Source of the DNA: Ornithinimicrobium ciconiae
GTDB lineage: Bacteria > Actinomycetota > Actinomycetes > Actinomycetales > Dermatophilaceae
Length of the DNA stretch: 64,000 bases
Assembly: GCF_007197575.1 (NCBI RefSeq)
Contig: NZ_CP041616.1
Span: forward strand, 124,001 to 188,000
Direction: 5' to 3'
Shown here piece by piece: positions 35,750-42,956 of the stretch (position 1 is its first letter; every line of letters begins with the position of its first letter). The notes below the pieces were generated by a model. The model did no database searches, was not told the origin of the DNA, and worked only from the letters and a program-made list of their open reading frames with translations. Made by a program: the position numbers and the translations under genes.

Positions 35750-35838
35750 GGGGGTCGTTTGCCAGCAGCGGCAGGCCCGACTCCTGCCGGGCCGTCCGCG
35801 GCATACTCCGCGGCGAAGGCGTCATAGTCGGTGCCCAC
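35750..35838 (-). pseudogene. N-terminal remnant, possibly of a SAM-dependent methyltransferase
   Basis: GTG 35838 opens MGTDYDAFAAEYAADGPAG, which looks like the start of an actinobacterial methyltransferase (xDYDAFAEEYA). The frame then runs into antisense of purU with no catalytic motifs. A separate frame ending LHAVGDTIETLSSWKS stops seven bases upstream. Both look like debris. Weak call. Confidence 0.3.
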
Positions 35839-36050
35839 TGCTCAGCTCTTCCACGAGGAGAGTGTCTCGATGGTGTCGCCGACTGCGTGGAGAGCCCGGC
35901 GGTCCTGCTCGCTATCCTGTGAGGTGGCTTCGGCCCAGCCCGCACCCTCCTCCCCCGGCGCCACCCTTCCGACCCTCCACTCCGGTCCGACCCCGCCGCA
36001 CCCCCGCCCTCCACTCCCGGCGTCGACGCGGCCTTCCTCGCCCGTCTTCG

Positions 36051-36106
36051 AGCCGGACATGTCTCTGACAGCCGGTTATTTCCGGCTGCGAGAGACATAT
36101 CCGGCT
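36051..36106. repeat. Long near-perfect inverted repeat (about 25-bp stem)
   Basis: Left arm AGCCGGACATGTCTCT, two bases, CAGCCGG; loop TTATTT; right arm CCGGCTG, two bases, AGAGACATATCCGGCT. Only one mismatch and one 2x2 internal loop in the whole stem. Much longer than a terminator; it could be a mobile-element end, a REP-type sequence or a replication/recombination structure. Confidence 0.8.
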
Positions 36107-36323
36107 GCAAGTTGCCTCAGAGTCACGGTCATCAGCGTCTCGGGCCGCCAGGGCAGCCCACCACCGAGCTTCTGGGGACCAAAGACGCCCTGAAGCGGGA
36201 ACAGGCGGGCGACGCGATCGGCATACTGGCGCTGCTGGCCTGGATCACCGTGGCCGGGTTGCAATAGTTCCCCGAGCTGACCGACGGTGAGCGCGACGGC
36301 ATGCTGACGCTCGCGCAGCTCAC

Positions 36324-36449
36324 GGATGGGGCGTTCACGCAGTCGGCGACATAGCGCAGGAATCCGCCTGCCGTGCCTCCGTCGCACACTCGGTGGTCGA
36401 AGATGAACGACAGCTGGGTGACCTTGCGCCGCGCCACCTGTCCTTCATG
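36324..36449 (-). pseudogene. C-terminal fragment of a 2-oxoacid dehydrogenase E2 (dihydrolipoyl acyltransferase)
   Basis: The minus strand reads ARRKVTQLSFIFDHRVCDGG then TAGGFLRYVADCVNAP. This is the catalytic C-terminus of an E2 subunit (DHRVCDG is the DHRxxDG active-site motif). Nothing of the lipoyl or linker domains precedes it, and the frame breaks afterwards. A deletion has joined this scrap to the end of the CoA-transferase gene. Confidence 0.75.
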
Positions 36450-37296
36450 CGCACCTGACGAGCGGGATGTCGTGCTCGTTGGCCCAGGTCTGCCAGTCGG
36501 TGGCGGTGCGCTCAGCGAAGACCTGGCTGAGCCGCTCCCGGGTGCAGTCCTCGGGTGAGAGGCGAAGGGCAACCAGCAGCGCCTTGGTGAAGTGCGGCTC
36601 GAGAGCGGCCAGGGCGATCTGGCCATCCAGAGTGTCGTAGACGCCATAGACGGGCAGGCCTCCGCCGAGCAGTTGCCCGGGGCCCGTCAGGCCGGCGCGC
36701 AGCGGGCCGGAGAGGGTCTGCGCGAGGTCCGACAGTGGCACCTCGCGACGGACCCCCTCCCCCAGGCGGGCGCGTGCGATGAGTGCGGCGCAGGCTTCCG
36801 CAGCCGCCCGCTCGGAGCCGGCGAGGTCGACCATCAGGGCTGACGGCATGCGTCCGTCGACGATGAGGCCGTGCCCTGCCTGGTAGGTCAGGTCATGACC
36901 GGCGGTCTCTGCCTGGTCTCCGGGGTAGCCGACGATGTCGACCTGGCAGAGCTGTGGGTGCCGCGCGTGCACGCTGGTGAAGTCCAGGTGCAGTCTTCGC
37001 AGCGCGGACGGCCGCGAGGAGGTGATCAGGATGTCCGCGGTCGCGAGCAGGTCGTCGAGATCGGACTGGCCGGCCTCTGACTTGAGGTCGATGGTGCGCA
37101 GCTCCTGACCGACGTGCAGCTCATCGAAGTAAGCCCTTGCGTACTGCTGCATCGGGTCCCCGCCTGGCGGGAGCACTGTCACCACGGCGGCGCCCTGGGC
37201 GGCAAGCCGCGCGACGGCGGCCGGGCCGGGCAGGTTGATCGCGATCGAGACGACGGTGATGCCGTCGAGAGGTTGGTCGTTGCTCATGGTGCTCAC
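36445..37296 (-). CDS. CaiB/BaiF-type CoA-transferase, possibly 3'-truncated
   Basis: 283 residues, family III CoA-transferase: LDGITVVSIAINLPGPAAVARLAAQGA, then DILITSSRPSALRRLHLDF, GHDLTYQAGHGLI and LPVYGVYDTLDGQIALAAL. Ends at NEHDIPLVRCA, where relatives continue at least a few residues (DIPLVAVR type). The stop arises at the junction with the E2 fragment, so the last residues may be foreign. Catalytic Asp expected in the DLTYQAG region is present. Confidence 0.78.
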   Translation of the reverse strand: MSTMSNDQPLDGITVVSIAINLPGPAAVARLAAQGAAVVTVLPPGGDPMQQYARAYFDELHVGQELRTIDLKSEAGQSDLDDLLATADILITSSRPSALRRLHLDFTSVHARHPQLCQVDIVGYPGDQAETAGHDLTYQAGHGLIVDGRMPSALMVDLAGSERAAAEACAALIARARLGEGVRREVPLSDLAQTLSGPLRAGLTGPGQLLGGGLPVYGVYDTLDGQIALAALEPHFTKALLVALRLSPEDCTRERLSQVFAERTATDWQTWANEHDIPLVRCA

Positions 37297-37334
37297 TCCC
37301 GTGCAGTGTCTGTGGTTGGTCCGTCAAGCCGGGG

Positions 37335-37826
37335 TTACAGGTTGCGGGAGACCGAGAGCCCGATCCCGACGACCACGCTGAGGATGAGGAAAGCCACAAA
37401 CAGCAGGTATGCCGTGGCGAGCGGCCGCTGCTCCTGCCGGAAAGTGCGCACTGCGGCGGCCCAGGACGCCAGCGCCCCCACGAGCAGGACGCTGCCGGCC
37501 ACGACGAGCCACACCTGATCGAGGACGGTGCCGGCGATGATGGCCAGGCTGCCGACATTCCAGGCCGCGAGCTCGAGGAGCAGCCGGGGTGGCGGCACGG
37601 TGGCGACGGCAGGAAGCCACGCACGTCCCGCGCCAAAGACTGCCTGCGCGACCCCGACCACGAGGACCAGATAGGCCGCGGCCCAGGAGCCGTGCCTCAG
37701 ATCGAGCGGGCCGGTGACGGCAGCGACCAGTCCGCCGGCGAGCACGCCGAGGAGGGCCAGGCCGACAAAGGGACGCGCCACCCGCCACCGAGCACGGGAG
37801 ATCAGCAGGTCGTCGGAACGGTTCAC
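37335..37826 (-). CDS. Four- to five-span membrane protein, function unknown
   Basis: 163 residues. Hydrophobic spans: PFVGLALLGVLAGGLVAAVTG, WAAAYLVLVVGVAQAVFGAG, WNVGSLAIIAGTVLDQVWLVVAGSVLLVG and ATAYLLFVAFLILSVVVGIGLS. No known family recognised. The ATG overlaps the stop of the amidase gene (ATGA at 37823-37826), and the CaiB gene follows after a short gap, so the three may be one operon. Confidence 0.7.
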   Translation of the reverse strand: MNRSDDLLISRARWRVARPFVGLALLGVLAGGLVAAVTGPLDLRHGSWAAAYLVLVVGVAQAVFGAGRAWLPAVATVPPPRLLLELAAWNVGSLAIIAGTVLDQVWLVVAGSVLLVGALASWAAAVRTFRQEQRPLATAYLLFVAFLILSVVVGIGLSVSRNL

Positions 37827-39334
37827 CTCTCCACTGTGCCAGCGTCCCCTGGGGCGTCCCTCAGGGGCCGGAGTTGAGGGCGTCGCTGCGCCCAGGGACG
37901 GGCAGCCTCCAGCTGGGAGGCGAGCCGCAGCAGCACTCCCTCTGAGCCGAGCGAGCCGACGAACTGCGATCCGATCGGCAGGCCGTCCGGCGTCCAGTGC
38001 AGCGGCACGGACATGGCCGGACGACCGGTCATGTTGGCGAGCTGTGTGTAGGGCACCCAGCTGTGGTTGGCGCCGATGATCTGGTCGATGAGCGACGTGA
38101 ACCGCAGCAGCCCGGCACCCTTGACCTTGATGAGCCTGGCCTGCATGGCCTGCAGCCGCGGCGGCAGATCAAACGCCCCGATGCGCGGGGGTGGGGTCGC
38201 GGTGGTCGGGGTCAGCAGCAGGTCGTGGGTCTCGTGGAAGGCTGCAAGACGACGGATGTGCACCTGGCGGTTCTCGAGCGCCTGGATCAGCTCCATCGGT
38301 TTCGTCGCCCGACCGAGGGCGGCCATGGTGAGGGTGTCGGGCTCAAACTGCGAGTCGTCGGCACCACTCGCCCGCTTGGCAAGATCAACCTCGTAGGCGG
38401 CATAGGCAAACCAGATCGTGAGGAAGTCCCGAGCCAGTTCGGCGTCGTCGAACGGTGCCTGCTCGAGCTCGACCACCTCGTGACCTAGCTCGGTGAGCAG
38501 GTCGGCCGTGCTGCGCACGGCGGCGATCGCCTCAGGATGCGGGTCAGCGTTGATCGAGCTCGACGTGCACATGCCGACCCGGAGCCGACCCGGGTCCTGC
38601 CCCACCTCGTCGGCGTATGCCGTGCGCGGCACCGCCGCCAGGTATGGCGACTCAGCGGACGGCCCGACCAGGACGTCGAGCATCGCGGCACTGTCCCGGA
38701 CCGTCCGCGAGATCACGCCGCTCGTGGCGATCCCACCCAGCGCCTCCGACACGGCCGGGCCGGACGGCACGAGACCGCGCGACGCTTTGAGACCGAAGAG
38801 ACCGCACGCCGAGGCGGGGATGCGGATCGAACCACCACCGTCGCTCGCCGCCGCGCACGGCACGATGCCGGCCGCCACGGCCGCAGCTGCCCCGCCGGAC
38901 GATCCACCCGGAGAATGGTCGGTGTTCCACGGGTTGCGGGCCGCTCCATAGACGGCAGGCTCGGTCACTCCCTTGGCCCCGAACTCCGGGGTGTTGGTCC
39001 TGCCAAAGATCACCAGGCCGGAGTCGAGCCACCGTTGCACCGCCGTCGCGGTCTCGGCGCGGGGCAACCCCACCAGCGACCGGCTGCCGTCGCTGCACGC
39101 CTGCCCCTCGACATACTGTCCGAGGTCCTTGAGCAGGAACGGGACCCCGGAGAACGGGCCGTCGATCCCCTCACTGGCGACCGGCGGGTCGAGGTCCATG
39201 ACGACGGCGTTGAGCCGGGGGTTGACCTCGTCACGGCGCCGTCGGGCCTCAGTGAGCAGCTCATCCGGCGTGACCTCGCCCTGGCGGACAAGAGCGGCCA
39301 GCGAGACCGCATCGTGCACCTGGTAGTCCTCCAC
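37823..39334 (-). CDS. Amidase-signature-family amidase
   Basis: 503 residues. Ser-cisSer-Lys triad: lysine in FSGVPFLLKDLGQ, serines in DHSPGGSSGGAAAAVAAG and GGSIRIPASACGLFGLKASRG. Full amidase-signature length with a closing VPLHWTPDGLPIGSQFVGSLGSEGVLLRLA. Hydrolyses an amide, substrate unknown; no GatB/C nearby, so not an amidotransferase subunit. Confidence 0.9.
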   Translation of the reverse strand: MEDYQVHDAVSLAALVRQGEVTPDELLTEARRRRDEVNPRLNAVVMDLDPPVASEGIDGPFSGVPFLLKDLGQYVEGQACSDGSRSLVGLPRAETATAVQRWLDSGLVIFGRTNTPEFGAKGVTEPAVYGAARNPWNTDHSPGGSSGGAAAAVAAGIVPCAAASDGGGSIRIPASACGLFGLKASRGLVPSGPAVSEALGGIATSGVISRTVRDSAAMLDVLVGPSAESPYLAAVPRTAYADEVGQDPGRLRVGMCTSSSINADPHPEAIAAVRSTADLLTELGHEVVELEQAPFDDAELARDFLTIWFAYAAYEVDLAKRASGADDSQFEPDTLTMAALGRATKPMELIQALENRQVHIRRLAAFHETHDLLLTPTTATPPPRIGAFDLPPRLQAMQARLIKVKGAGLLRFTSLIDQIIGANHSWVPYTQLANMTGRPAMSVPLHWTPDGLPIGSQFVGSLGSEGVLLRLASQLEAARPWAQRRPQLRPLRDAPGDAGTVER

Positions 39335-39391
39335 GTCGCCTCCGCGCGGTTGGTGAGTTCTTTGCGCTGAAGCCTAGGCGGGCGGCTCTGC

Positions 39392-39694
39392 TTATCGGGC
39401 GAGGCCCACGAAGGCCATCCGTGCTCTCTCGACCTCCACGAGGCTCTCGGGGCGAAGTCGTCCGACGCGAGAAACGACGTTGTCGCGCGGCACGGTCGTC
39501 AGTTTGTCGATCATGATCTGGCTCTCCTGCTGGAGGCCAGTGACCTCGTCAGCGTCGACCCGCACCCGTAGCAGAGGTGCGTCGACCAGCGTGCTGATCA
39601 GTGGTACGACAGTCACGGAAGTGGTGGCCTCGAAGAGGTCGGGCTTGGAAGCATGGACACCGCCGGCGACCGTCCACAGCTCACCGCGCCTCAC
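39392..39694 (-). pseudogene. MazF/PemK-like toxin with internal deletion
   Basis: Reads VRRGELWTVAGGVHASKP then DLFEATTSVTVVPLISTLVDAP, GLQQESQIMIDKLTTV and VGRLRPESLVEVERARMAFVGLA. It is MazF-like throughout, but relatives have about nine residues (RPAxIVQDD type) between KP and the Phe-Glu-Ala segment. That strand carries part of the RNA-binding loop. The loss is in frame. No antitoxin gene lies upstream. Start GTG 39692-39694. Probably inactive. Confidence 0.7.
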
Positions 39695-39735
39695 TCCTCG
39701 TCCCAGGGACTGCTCGGACCGGCCCGCCGTCCCGC

Positions 39736-40680
39736 TCACACCCGTTCGACGCGGTCGGCCTGTGGTCCTCGATCACTCTGTCGCACCTGGTATCGGACCC
39801 GATCGCCCGGGTGCAGCGCCTCGGCGCCTCTAAGAACCGACACGTGCACGAACAGGTCCGCGCCTCCCGTGTCCGGCGCGATGAAGCCGAACCCCCGCTC
39901 CGTGTCGTAGCGCGCGACCACTCCCTCGCCGCCGCGCGCCGGGACGACCGATGGCTCCCGTTGTCCCGACCGACCGCTGCTCGTCGACGTCGCGGGTGCA
40001 CCCCGCGGTGTCGAGCTGCGCACGAGGCGCACGTCGCGGGCCTGCGGGCCCTTCTCGCTCACGACGATGTCGTACGTCACCCGGTCCCCCTCGCGCAGCT
40101 CGGAGTGCCCGTCGGGCAGCGCCCGGATGTGGACGAAGACATCGGGGCCGCCCGACTCGGGGGTGATGAACCCGAAGCCCTTGTCCCCGTCATACCAGGT
40201 CACGGTGCCGTCCGCCCCGTCGGATGCCACGGCCTGCTGGCCGGCCTCTGCTCCCAGGGGGAGCAGATAGTCAGCCTGCGGTCCTTTCTCTCCGTCAACG
40301 ACGAGGAACGCCACCCGTTGCCCCTCCGAGACCACGCCACCGACCATGATGGCCGAACTGTGCATGAAGATCTCGGCACCACCGCCGTCGGGCGCGATGA
40401 AGCCGTACCCCTTGGCAGGCTCATACCAGGAGACGGTGCCGAGCAGGCCCAGCGGTGTATCGGCGGTTTGGTCGGCGATGACCCGGACGCGGCGTGCCTG
40501 CGGGCCGCGGTCGCCCTCGCCGATCTCGAACTCGACCACCTGTCCCTCCCGGAGCAACTTCACTGCGCCGTCGCTGATGATCTCGGACGCATGCACGTAC
40601 AGGTCCTCCGCCTCCTGCCCCAGGGCGATGAAGCCGAAACCCCGGTCGGCATCGAACCAGCGGACGGTTCCCTCGGTCAC
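39736..40680 (-). CDS. Protein of four tandem cold-shock domains
   Basis: 314 residues containing four cold-shock (OB-fold) domains: about 2-67, 79-139, 157-220 and 252-314. Each keeps both nucleic-acid motifs: RGFGFI/LYVH, KGYGFI/IFMH, KGFGFI/VFVH, RGFGFI/LFVH. Each ends near GPQA. A Ser/Pro-rich linker (residues 222-250) precedes the last. Ordinary bacterial Csps have a single domain of about 67 residues. GTG start with AAGGAGT upstream. Expected to bind single-stranded RNA or DNA; role unknown. Confidence 0.88.
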   Translation of the reverse strand: MTEGTVRWFDADRGFGFIALGQEAEDLYVHASEIISDGAVKLLREGQVVEFEIGEGDRGPQARRVRVIADQTADTPLGLLGTVSWYEPAKGYGFIAPDGGGAEIFMHSSAIMVGGVVSEGQRVAFLVVDGEKGPQADYLLPLGAEAGQQAVASDGADGTVTWYDGDKGFGFITPESGGPDVFVHIRALPDGHSELREGDRVTYDIVVSEKGPQARDVRLVRSSTPRGAPATSTSSGRSGQREPSVVPARGGEGVVARYDTERGFGFIAPDTGGADLFVHVSVLRGAEALHPGDRVRYQVRQSDRGPQADRVERV

Positions 40681-40752
40681 GTCTGACTCCTTCTCGAAAC
40701 TGCGGTCGGTGTTCCCCCAGTGTCCCCGACGGGACTGAATGGCACGTCCTAG

Positions 40753-41109
40753 GACCTGGGCGTCGGTCCCGTACAGGACCTTGGCCTGCTGGACTCCGCA
40801 GCCCACCGCCCAAACGCCAGCGTCTTCGGACGTGACGCCTACCCCGACATCGACACCAAGGCTGGCCCGCTGCTGGAGTCCATCGTCGTCAACCACCCGC
40901 TCGTCGATAGCAACAAGCGACTGGGATGGCTGGCCGTGGTCGTGTTCTACGGCCTCAACGGTATCGACCTCCAAGCACCCGACGGCGACGCCTTCGACCT
41001 GGTGATAGCCGTTGCCAGCGGTACGGCCGACCACCAGATGGCCGCTCGTCACTTGGCCAAGTGGTACCAGCGCACGCAAACGGCTTGCGGCGGTCTAGGA
41101 AGCGTCTGA
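40753..41109 (+). pseudogene. Doc/Fic-family toxin, 5'-truncated
   Basis: After an in-frame TAG at 40750 the frame reads VQDLGLLDSAAHRPNASVFG, DAYPDIDTKAGPLLESIVVN, HPLVDSNKRLGWLAVVVFYG, LNGIDLQAPDGDAFDLVIAVASG. The Fic core HPLVDSNKR is present (HxFxDGNxR type; the usual Gly is Ser). About 25-30 N-terminal residues and any start codon are missing, and no Phd antitoxin precedes it. Confidence 0.78.
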
Positions 41110-41320
41110 AAGGCGCCGTACGAGGTACTCGTTCAGGCTGAGGTGTTCCTGGGCGGCGTTCACGGCTAGCTGGCGGTGTAGGTGCTCCCCTACGCGCAGG
41201 TTGAATTTGCCTGGGTAGTTGCGGGTCGCAAAGGGCACGGGCACGGACTCGCCGGTTCTCGTACCGCACGTTGCGAGGGTTGGCTCTCATCGAGTCCATG
41301 ATCTTCTCGACGGACGGCAC
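41095..41320 (-). pseudogene. Collapsed hicA-hicB toxin-antitoxin locus
   Basis: From GTG 41318-41320 the frame reads MPSVEKIMDSMRANPRNVRYEN, the start of a HicA-like toxin. It then shifts, and another frame continues TGESVPVPFATRNYPGKFNL, RVGEHLHRQLAVNAAQEHLS, LNEYLVRRLSDAS-stop, the ribbon-helix-helix end of a HicB-type antitoxin. The middle of both genes is gone. A TGCGG...CCGCA inverted repeat (41333-41348) just upstream may be the old operator. Confidence 0.65.
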
Positions 41321-41332
41321 GCTCTATGTAAC

Positions 41333-41348
41333 TGCGGACGGTACCGCA
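41333..41348. promoter_or_regulatory. Inverted repeat upstream of the hicAB remnant
   Basis: TGCGGACGGTACCGCA, five-base arms around ACGGTA, 13 bp before the remnant's start codon. Fits a toxin-antitoxin autoregulatory operator. Confidence 0.4.
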
Positions 41349-41530
41349 ACTCGACGACTGAGGGTCGTGCTTTCGCTGGGCTATCGGGCAAGATCAGGTG
41401 CCGGAGGATCGACGTGCAGGTATTGACCACTCCGTTGGCCTACCCCCGCGACTGGCCGTTTTGAGCAGCCCCGCGCGAGCATCCCGAACCACCTGCGGCA
41501 GGTGCGGTCGCTCGAAGGGCCTGGCAAGAC

Positions 41531-41547
41531 ATAACGCGACGCGTTAT
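41531..41547. promoter_or_regulatory. Perfect operator palindrome of higBA
   Basis: ATAACGC-GAC-GCGTTAT, seven-bp arms and a three-base centre, ten bp before the higB start. AT-rich arms and position are those of a HigA operator overlapping the promoter. Confidence 0.75.
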
Positions 41548-41556
41548 GCTGATCGT

Positions 41557-41838
41557 GTGATCAGGTCGTTCCGGAACACTGCGACGGAGCGTCTCTGGTC
41601 TCGCCAGCGGGCTAAGGGCGTCGACCCTCGGATAGAGAGGGTCGCCCTGCGCAAGTTGGTCATGCTGGACGCCGCCGAGACCCTGGACGACCTCAGGGTG
41701 CCGCCCGGCAACCGGCTCGAGGCGCTCAAGGGCGACCGGGCCGGCCAGCACAGCATCAGGATCAATCAGCAGTGGCGGATCTGCTTCGTCTGGACAGAAG
41801 CCGGTCCGCAGGACGTCGAAATCGTCGACTACCACTAA
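41557..41838 (+). CDS. higB: HigB-family toxin (RelE superfamily)
   Basis: 93 residues: VIRSFRNTATERLWSRQ, LVMLDAAETLDDLRVPPGNRLEALKGDRAGQHSIRINQQWRICFVWTE, ending VEIVDYH. All the usual HigB signatures are present, including the C-terminal His. A ribosome-dependent mRNase. Starts at GTG 41557, placed right after the palindrome. Toxin first, antitoxin second is normal for higBA. Confidence 0.9.
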   Translation: MIRSFRNTATERLWSRQRAKGVDPRIERVALRKLVMLDAAETLDDLRVPPGNRLEALKGDRAGQHSIRINQQWRICFVWTEAGPQDVEIVDYH

Positions 41839-41852
41839 GGAGGCACCCAGGC

Positions 41853-42149
41853 ATGACCGCGACAATCACCCCAATCCACCCCGGCGAAGTGCTGCTCGAG
41901 GAGTTCCTCGGACCCCTGGGAGTCACCCAGCACCACCTAGCCGTCTCCATCGGCGTGCCCCCACGGCGCATCAACGAGATCGTGCACGCCAAGCGCAGCA
42001 TCACCGCCGACACGGCCCTGCGCCTGTCCCGCTACTTCGGGACCAGCGATCGGTTCTGGATCAACCTGCAGACCCGGTACGACCTGGAGACCCGCAGGGA
42101 CGTCATCGGAGCCGACCTGGACCAAATCCACCCTCTCCAGACTGCCTGA
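41853..42149 (+). CDS. higA: HigA-family antitoxin
   Basis: 98 residues with an Xre-type helix-turn-helix: IHPGEVLLEEFLGPLGVTQHHLAVSIGVPPRRINEIVHAKRSITADTALRLSRYFG. It binds HigB and represses the operon. A strong AAGGAGG overlaps the higB stop and precedes ATG 41853. The pair looks complete and functional, unlike the loci just upstream. Confidence 0.92.
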   Translation: MTATITPIHPGEVLLEEFLGPLGVTQHHLAVSIGVPPRRINEIVHAKRSITADTALRLSRYFGTSDRFWINLQTRYDLETRRDVIGADLDQIHPLQTA

Positions 42150-42219
42150 GCCACATCACCCACGCGGCAAAGTCGGTACGGCAGGCCCAGAACAGGACGT
42201 TCACCTGCAGCCTAATAAG

Positions 42220-42233
42220 GCCACACTTGTGGC
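42220..42233. promoter_or_regulatory. Palindrome over the relB start
   Basis: GCCACA-CT-TGTGGC, six-bp arms, overlapping the GTG start of the antitoxin gene. It fits an antitoxin autoregulation site. Confidence 0.5.
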
Positions 42234-42516
42234 TATGACTGTGGATCCTGCGATGGCCCTGCGAGATGTGAAGAATCGGCTGTCCGAGGTGGTGGACCAG
42301 GTCGAGCGGGAGCATGACCGGGTCGTGATCACTCGTCACGGCAAGCCGGCGGCGGTGGTCATCCGCGCCGACGACCTCGAGTCGTTGGCGGAGACGCTGA
42401 AGGTCGTGAGCCGACCCAAACTCAACACACAGGTCCGAGACAGCCTTGCCGAGCTCGCGGCCGGCGAGGCCGAGGTCCTCAGCAAAGACGAAGTCGTTGC
42501 AACGCTACGCGCCTGA
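42229..42516 (+). CDS. Phd/YefM- or RelB-type antitoxin
   Basis: 95 residues: MALRDVKNRLSEVVDQVEREHDRVVITRHGKPAAVVIRADDLESLAETL is the Phd/YefM DNA-binding fold. The C-terminal tail (AAGEAEVLSKDEVVATLRA) would wrap the toxin. GTG 42229 lies nine bases after TAAGG; ATG 42235 is an alternative. It forms a pair with the RelE-like gene that follows. Confidence 0.85.
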   Translation: MAMTVDPAMALRDVKNRLSEVVDQVEREHDRVVITRHGKPAAVVIRADDLESLAETLKVVSRPKLNTQVRDSLAELAAGEAEVLSKDEVVATLRA

Positions 42517-42775
42517 TGGTGGAGCAGTACAGGTCGCGTGGACGCCGACGGCCAAGCGCGCCCTGCAGCGACCGCCCGAAAAGGTGGCTACGGCGGCTAT
42601 CGAGGTCATCTACGGTCCACTCGCGAGCAACCCCCAGCGCGTCGGCAAAGCCCCGCGTTTCGACCTCGAAGAGCTGCACAGCGCTCGACGTGGTGACGAC
42701 CGGATCCTCTACCGGATCAACGAGCGCGTGACCATCATCGCAATCGAACATCGTGCGGACGTCTATCGATCATGA
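42497..42775 (+). CDS. RelE-family toxin with unclear start
   Basis: The conserved part reads VQVAWTPTAKRALQRPPEKV, IEVIYGPLASNPQRVGKAPR, LEELHSARRGDDRILYRINE and IIAIEHRADVYRS: a full RelE/ParE-type toxin. In this frame no ATG or GTG exists near the expected start. The ATG at 42516 that overlaps the antitoxin stop is in another frame. Translation may use TTG 42497, inside the antitoxin gene, or a one- or two-base indel has silenced the toxin. Confidence 0.7.
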   Translation: MQRYAPDGGAVQVAWTPTAKRALQRPPEKVATAAIEVIYGPLASNPQRVGKAPRFDLEELHSARRGDDRILYRINERVTIIAIEHRADVYRS

Positions 42776-42956
42776 CCTCCGGCTGCAGCGGCGTTCCGCG
42801 GAACCCATCGAGCCAGTTCGTCCAGCGACCCACCAACGGCATGTCAGGACGGTTCTGCCTATTCGTAGTTGGTCCACATCCGAAGCGCAGCAAGATGGAC
42901 GGTCACCAGTTCGCCATACCTTGAGCCGCCCACCACGGGGTCGGTCGACCAAGTCG
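42776..42956. other. Intergenic stretch, nothing recognised
   Basis: Between relE and the end of the converging beta-lactamase-like gene. Only short frames without motifs. Confidence 0.5.

Larger units (their letters stand above)
35746..36323. other. Gene-poor junction region between core and accessory DNA
   Basis: No intact gene is supported. The stretch holds the methyltransferase-like remnant, a C-rich segment (35.93-36.03 kb), a large hairpin (36051-36106) and short frames without recognisable domains. It follows purU and precedes the E2 fragment. Confidence 0.6.

Noticed and set aside
35842..36060. Minus-strand frame ending in LHAVGDTIETLSSWKS as an intact gene
   Set aside because: Most of it is low-complexity antisense to a C-rich stretch; only the last residues look protein-like, so it is treated as debris.
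40681..41079. Upstream extension of the cold-shock protein frame
   Set aside because: A GTG with a good ribosome site at 40680 begins the first domain; the extension is antisense to the Doc remnant.
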